A program made the position numbers and the translations under genes. The notes beneath the pieces were generated by a model. That model worked only from the letters and a program-made list of their open reading frames with translations. It did no database searches and was not told the origin of the DNA. A stretch of 64,000 nucleotides of DNA from Saprospiraceae bacterium (lineage in GTDB: Bacteria; Bacteroidota; Bacteroidia; Chitinophagales; Saprospiraceae), in assembly GCA_016719855.1 (NCBI GenBank), contig JADJYH010000008.1, positions 113,501 to 177,500 on the forward strand, given 5' to 3'. Positions within the stretch are counted from its first letter, which is position 1. Each line of letters begins with the position of its first letter. This document shows positions 60,687 through 64,000 of the stretch, piece after piece.

Positions 60687-61244
60687 TCACTGTTTCGGTG
60701 TCGAATTGAACATCACCACAAACATCAGCATCACCTTCATTTCAAAAGTAACCTTGTCGTCCAGTTCGTCCACGATGACCCAGTCACGGGGGTCACGCTC
60801 GTAGCTGGTGTACATGCTGAAGTTGCCGTTGTTTGAGCTGCGCAGCAGCCACTCGTCCCACTGGTTGCTCCATTTCGACTTGAGGGTGAGGGTGGTTGCG
60901 TTGTCGGTGATGCGCCACTCCTCGAATTGGCCTGGCCACACCGTGCGGGCGCTGACGATGGTGTTGTTGCCACGGAGTTCCCATTCTTCTGGGTTGTCCT
61001 TCCACTTCATTTTGATGGTGCCGAAGGCATCGCCGATGCGGTAGTCCCATTCCGTAAAGTCGTTTTCCCGGAGCTGCCAGGTGATTTTTAGTTCGCCCTC
61101 GTCCTCGTCCCCCTGCTCGTCTTCGGCATAAAATCGCCACTCGATGAAGCTGTCGTCGTAGTACGAAGAGAGGCCCGTGAGGTATTGTGCCTGGCTTTGG
61201 ATGGCCAAAAAGAAAAGCACGGCAAATGGCAGTAATTTTTTCAT
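60687..61244 (-). CDS. Hypothetical secreted protein
   Basis: 185 residues. A signal peptide (LLPFAVLFFLAIQSQAQ) precedes a W/D/E-rich domain with repeated W-x-L-R/W-x-x-R phrases: EWRFYAEDEQ, KITWQLRENDFTEWDYRIGDA, WKDNPEEWELRGN, WPGQFEEWRITDN, WSNQWDEWLLRSS, DPRDWVIVDE. The five roughly 20-residue repeats, each with a tryptophan pair, suggest a beta-strand or beta-meander repeat. No family is recognised. The end is hydrophobic (VMLMFVVMF) and may be a membrane segment. It starts at the ATG of MKKLLPFA. Its stop is just after the right arm of the word element. Confidence 0.6.
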   Translation of the reverse strand: MKKLLPFAVLFFLAIQSQAQYLTGLSSYYDDSFIEWRFYAEDEQGDEDEGELKITWQLRENDFTEWDYRIGDAFGTIKMKWKDNPEEWELRGNNTIVSARTVWPGQFEEWRITDNATTLTLKSKWSNQWDEWLLRSSNNGNFSMYTSYERDPRDWVIVDELDDKVTFEMKVMLMFVVMFNSTPKQ

Positions 61245-61381
61245 CAATAATATTTTTGGTTGTTGACCGTCAAACGGTTCAAAGTAGCGGGCAGTATTGT
61301 TGCTCCGCAATTTTGGACTTTTTTAGGATAAAAAGCTGAGTTTGCCGCTAAAACACCTGGCAAAGCCGCTAACCTTGCGGC

Positions 61382-61690
61382 ATGATTATCTACAACGTAA
61401 CCGTAAAAATAGAGCGCAGCATCCACACCGATTGGGTGGAATGGATGCGCAATGTGCATATCCCAGCCGTCATGGCCACTGGTTTTTTCACAAAAAACCT
61501 CATGCTTCGTCTGCTCGAACCGCCCGCCGACGAGGAGGGCATCACCTACGCCATCCAGTACACTTGCAACAACATCGAGGCACTGCGCCGCTACCAGGAA
61601 GAGGAGGCGCCCGCCTTACAAGCAAGCCATTCCGAACGGTATGACGGGAAGTTCTTTGCCTTCCGAACCATCTTGAAAGTGGTCGAGTAG
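61382..61690 (+). CDS. DUF4286-family protein
   Basis: 102 residues. It starts MIIYNVTVKIERSIHTDWVEWMRNVHIPAVMATGFF and ends GKFFAFRTILKVVE, the pattern of the short DUF4286 family (dimeric ferredoxin-like fold), function unknown. Intact, with no signal. The DUF4407 gene follows after 170 bases. Divergent from the tryptophan-repeat protein. Confidence 0.85.
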   Translation: MIIYNVTVKIERSIHTDWVEWMRNVHIPAVMATGFFTKNLMLRLLEPPADEEGITYAIQYTCNNIEALRRYQEEEAPALQASHSERYDGKFFAFRTILKVVE

Positions 61691-61859
61691 TTTTTTTGAT
61701 TTACGAAAACTTTCGTCGTTCAATTCCCCGCGCTTGCCGATGCCTGTGGTTGCTCATCCGCTGTGCCTCTGTTTTCATCGAATAAAATCACTCCGGTCAA
61801 ATATTCGGACGTGCTTTGAAGTTATTCCGCAATCGTTTTCACCCGAAATATTTGACATT

Positions 61860-62981
61860 ATGCACAAAATGAAAAATTTCTTCCTGTTCTGTTCCGGCGT
61901 GGACAAGACCATGCTGGAAAAATGTCCCTCCGACGCCAACAAGTACATGGGCATCGGGGCCACGGTTTTCTTCACGGGCGTGTTGGCCTTTTTCTCGTCA
62001 GGCTATGCACTGTACACCGTCTTCGACAGCTACTTGATGGCCATTGCCTTTGGCCTCGTCTGGGGTTTGATGATTTTTAACCTCGACCGCTACATTGTGA
62101 TGAGCATGAAAAGCAACGGCAAATGGTGGCGTGATGCCTTGGTGGCAGCGCCCCGGCTAATGCTGGCAGTGCTGTTGGCACTCGTGATTTCAAAGCCGTT
62201 GGAACTGAAGATTTTTGAGAAAGAAATAAAAGCCGAACTCGTGACGATGGAACAGGAGGTTTTCAAAAAACAGGAAGACCGCCTGAAAGAACGCTACCAA
62301 GTTCAGCAAGACGAGCAGCGCCAGCAAATTGCGCAGCTAAAAACCGAGATAGCCAACAAGACCGCCGCCCGTGACACCCTCACCCGCATGGCCGTGCAGG
62401 AAGCCGACGGTACTGGCGGCTCCGGTAAGAAAAACCTCGGCCCCATCTACCGGGCCAAGAAGGCCGAGGCGGACAAGGCTCAAATTGAACTTGACAGCCT
62501 CGTAGCCGTTGCCCTGCCGCTCATCAAGCAAAAGGAACAGGCCGCTGTGGTGCTCGACTCCACCGTGCAGGCCGAAATCGGCGCACTCGCCCGCACCAGT
62601 TACGATGGGATGGCCGCCCGCATGGAAGCGCTTTCCCGGCTTTCAGCAGATAGCAAGGCCATTTTTTACGCTAGCATTTTCATCATGCTGCTGTTCGTTG
62701 CCATCGAGACGGCGCCGATTATGGTCAAGCTCATCTCCTACCGCAGCCCCTACGACTACCTGCTGCACGAGCACGAGCATGTGTTCCAGATGGCCAACCT
62801 GGAGAAAACCACCCTGCTGGCCAACGAGGTTCACAACAAGCTGCTGTACGAGTCGGACACTGGCAAGCACATGACCAATGCCCGCATCGTTTTGCAAAAA
62901 GAATTGATTGACCACAAGTTCAAGGAGAAATTGGCGGATTTGAAAGCTCGGCCATTCGACTGGAAGCTGGGGGCGGTTTAA
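61860..62981 (+). CDS. DUF4407 membrane protein
   Basis: 373 residues. Two N-terminal helices (GATVFFTGVLAFFSSGYALYTVF; YLMAIAFGLVWGLMIFNLDRYIV), a third (LMLAVLLALVISKPLELKIFEKEI) and a last (AIFYASIFIMLLFVAIETAPIMVKLIS) frame a long coiled-coil (EQEVFKKQEDRLKERYQVQQDEQRQQIAQLKTEIANK). The FNLDRYIV and SKPLELKIFEKEI phrases are the DUF4407 signature. Function unknown. Start at MHKM (ATG at 61860); MKNFF at 61869 is an alternative. Intact. A stem-loop at 63009-63054 follows. Confidence 0.88.
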   Translation: MHKMKNFFLFCSGVDKTMLEKCPSDANKYMGIGATVFFTGVLAFFSSGYALYTVFDSYLMAIAFGLVWGLMIFNLDRYIVMSMKSNGKWWRDALVAAPRLMLAVLLALVISKPLELKIFEKEIKAELVTMEQEVFKKQEDRLKERYQVQQDEQRQQIAQLKTEIANKTAARDTLTRMAVQEADGTGGSGKKNLGPIYRAKKAEADKAQIELDSLVAVALPLIKQKEQAAVVLDSTVQAEIGALARTSYDGMAARMEALSRLSADSKAIFYASIFIMLLFVAIETAPIMVKLISYRSPYDYLLHEHEHVFQMANLEKTTLLANEVHNKLLYESDTGKHMTNARIVLQKELIDHKFKEKLADLKARPFDWKLGAV

Positions 62982-63008
62982 ATTTCTGCCCAATATTTAG
63001 CGAAGCCA

Positions 63009-63054
63009 CAAGCGCCATCCCGAACCATCATCGGGGTGGCGCTCGTGTTTTATG
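63009..63054 (+). terminator. Terminator-like hairpin after the DUF4407 gene
   Basis: CACAAGCGCCATCCCGA (63008-63024) pairs with TCGGGGTGGCGCTCGTG (63032-63048) with two G-U pairs, then TTTTA. Confidence 0.62.
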
Positions 63055-63139
63055 GCTGTTTGCCCGACGTTTTGAAAACTTCCTGCTTGTATGCTGAGCA
63101 ATCTTCCTAAGTTGCTTGCCTGTTTCTAAATCCTTTTCT

Positions 63140-64000
63140 ATGAAAAACACCAACTATCTCCTGATCGGGTTTCTTTCTTCACCTATATTAATATGGTGAG
63201 CGCCCAGTCGTTCCAAGTTGCAGCCACCACACCATCGGGCCTGAACGTCGGCGCTGGAATGGAGATAACCGTGAGCTTCAGTCAGCCTGTTAACCCACAA
63301 ACTATCGGACCGGCCAGTTTTCGGGCATTTGGCAAATGGTCGGGGCCAGCCAAGGGGCAGTTTTCTTTTTTGGAAAACGACATGACCGTCAGTTTCACGC
63401 CCGATGAGCCTTTTTTTGCAGGGGAACCGGTGCTGGTGCAACTCTCCAAGGGCATTGCCAGCGCTACGGGCGAGCCATTGGCCAAGCCCTTCGCTTGGGC
63501 TTTTTTGGTAAAAGCATCCCCAGGCTTCCTCGACCAGCCGCTCGAAACCACCATCGAACTTCGGCTGCCCGGCGAGGACTACCTCCAAACCTACGGTGCC
63601 TATGCTGGGGATATGAACAACGATGGCTACTCCGACCTCGTCGCCGTCAACGAAAGCTCGGACGACCTGCGCATTTTGCTGAATGATGGCACGGGGCATT
63701 ACCCCAGTTTTGTGGTTTATGACACTGGCGACGACAGCACGCCCAGCCCCAGCGAAGGTGCCGACTTCAACAATGACGGCGAGATTGACCTCGTGGTGAC
63801 CACCGCCTGGGATAACGAAGTGCGGGTGCTCACGGGCGACGGACTTGGCAATTTCAGCAGCATGGAAACCTACTTCACCTCCAATGGGGTGCGAGGCGTC
63901 GTGGTCGGCGACTTCAACGGCGACGGTTGGGACGATATGCTGACCACCAACCGACTGGCTGGCAACATCTCGATTTTCATGAATGACGGCGACGGCACTT
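63140..64000 (+). CDS. FG-GAP/VCBS repeat surface protein, frameshifted and cut by window end
   Basis: About 287 residues are visible. From the ATG at 63140 comes a signal-peptide-like start (NYLLIGFLSS); a one-base lesion near 63165 then brings in the frame MVSAQSFQVAATTPSGLN. It continues with an SbsA-type Ig-like domain (GAGMEITVSFSQPVNPQTIGPASFRAFG; DMTVSFTPDEPFFAGEPV) and then VCBS/FG-GAP repeats: GDMNNDGYSDLVAVN, ADFNNDGEIDLVVTTAWD, GDFNGDGWDDMLTTN, each with a D-x-N-x-D-G-x-x-D calcium loop. Such beta-propellers are secreted, often by the type IX system, and the sorting tag would lie beyond the window. Probably a cell-surface or extracellular protein. Confidence 0.8.

Overview
The window looks like a chromosomal contig from the phylum Bacteroidota, probably a Saprospiria/Chitinophagia-type organism. 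Evidence: a TonB-dependent receptor with an N-terminal carboxypeptidase-regulatory-like domain, a LamG protein ending in a gliding/type IX secretion sorting domain, Bat-type VWA proteins, LytS/LytTR signalling, ribosomal protein bTHX, GldJ/K-like formylglycine-enzyme folds, DUF4286, and Bacteroidota promoters (TTG, about 19 bp, TAnnTTTG). The sequence is moderately GC-rich with AT-rich gaps. I saw no rRNA, tRNA or CRISPR array.

Layout. 1-5 kb: PLP sulfur-amino-acid enzyme, methyltransferase, HU, small lipoprotein, bTHX, FdhD, SdiA-regulated-type propeller. 5-13 kb (accessory): broken TonB receptor, two-gene ATPase/nuclease-like module, FGE-fold lipoprotein, and a DUF4129-DUF4350 pair split by an IS982-family insertion with 7-bp target duplication. 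13-23 kb: MtaB, two Skp/OmpH chaperones, Ig-like lipoprotein, XerD, peptide ABC permease and binding protein. 23-34 kb: epimerase, tandem BatB-like VWA proteins, LigA, cupin, GtrA, 5'-nucleotidase, Pth, membrane patatin. 34-45 kb: outer-membrane and secreted proteins, rplM-rpsI-rpsB-tsf-pyrH, ComF, HtrA, HD protein, TlpA-like thioredoxin. 45-53 kb: transposase remnant, M16 peptidase-like protein, mreBCD-mrdA-folA. 53-64 kb: DUF2142 protein, an operon of lipase-like hydrolase, LytS kinase, DUF2141 and LytTR regulator, small enzymes, a four-helix-bundle gene, DUF4407 protein and the start of an FG-GAP surface protein.

Most unusual feature. More than twenty intergenic gaps are filled almost exactly by imperfect inverted repeats. 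Their arms are degenerate tandem repetitions of a short 'word' of about 7-16 bases. The word differs from locus to locus, although some words recur at distant loci. Arms often run up to, or contribute, stop or start codons of the flanking genes; between mreB and mreC there is a perfect 37-bp inverted repeat that touches the mreC start. At one locus the two arms are separated by a gene for a four-helix-bundle protein, the family also encoded by 23S rRNA intervening sequences. My main hypothesis is that these hairpins are a family of intergenic elements and that the four-helix-bundle locus is a gene-carrying version.

Sequence quality. About eighteen genes, including the normally essential ligA, pyrH and folA, are interrupted by single-base frameshifts (several in homopolymers) or one stop codon. 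I treat these mainly as probable sequencing or assembly errors and give the full gene span for each; the TonB receptor, with three lesions, may be a genuine pseudogene.
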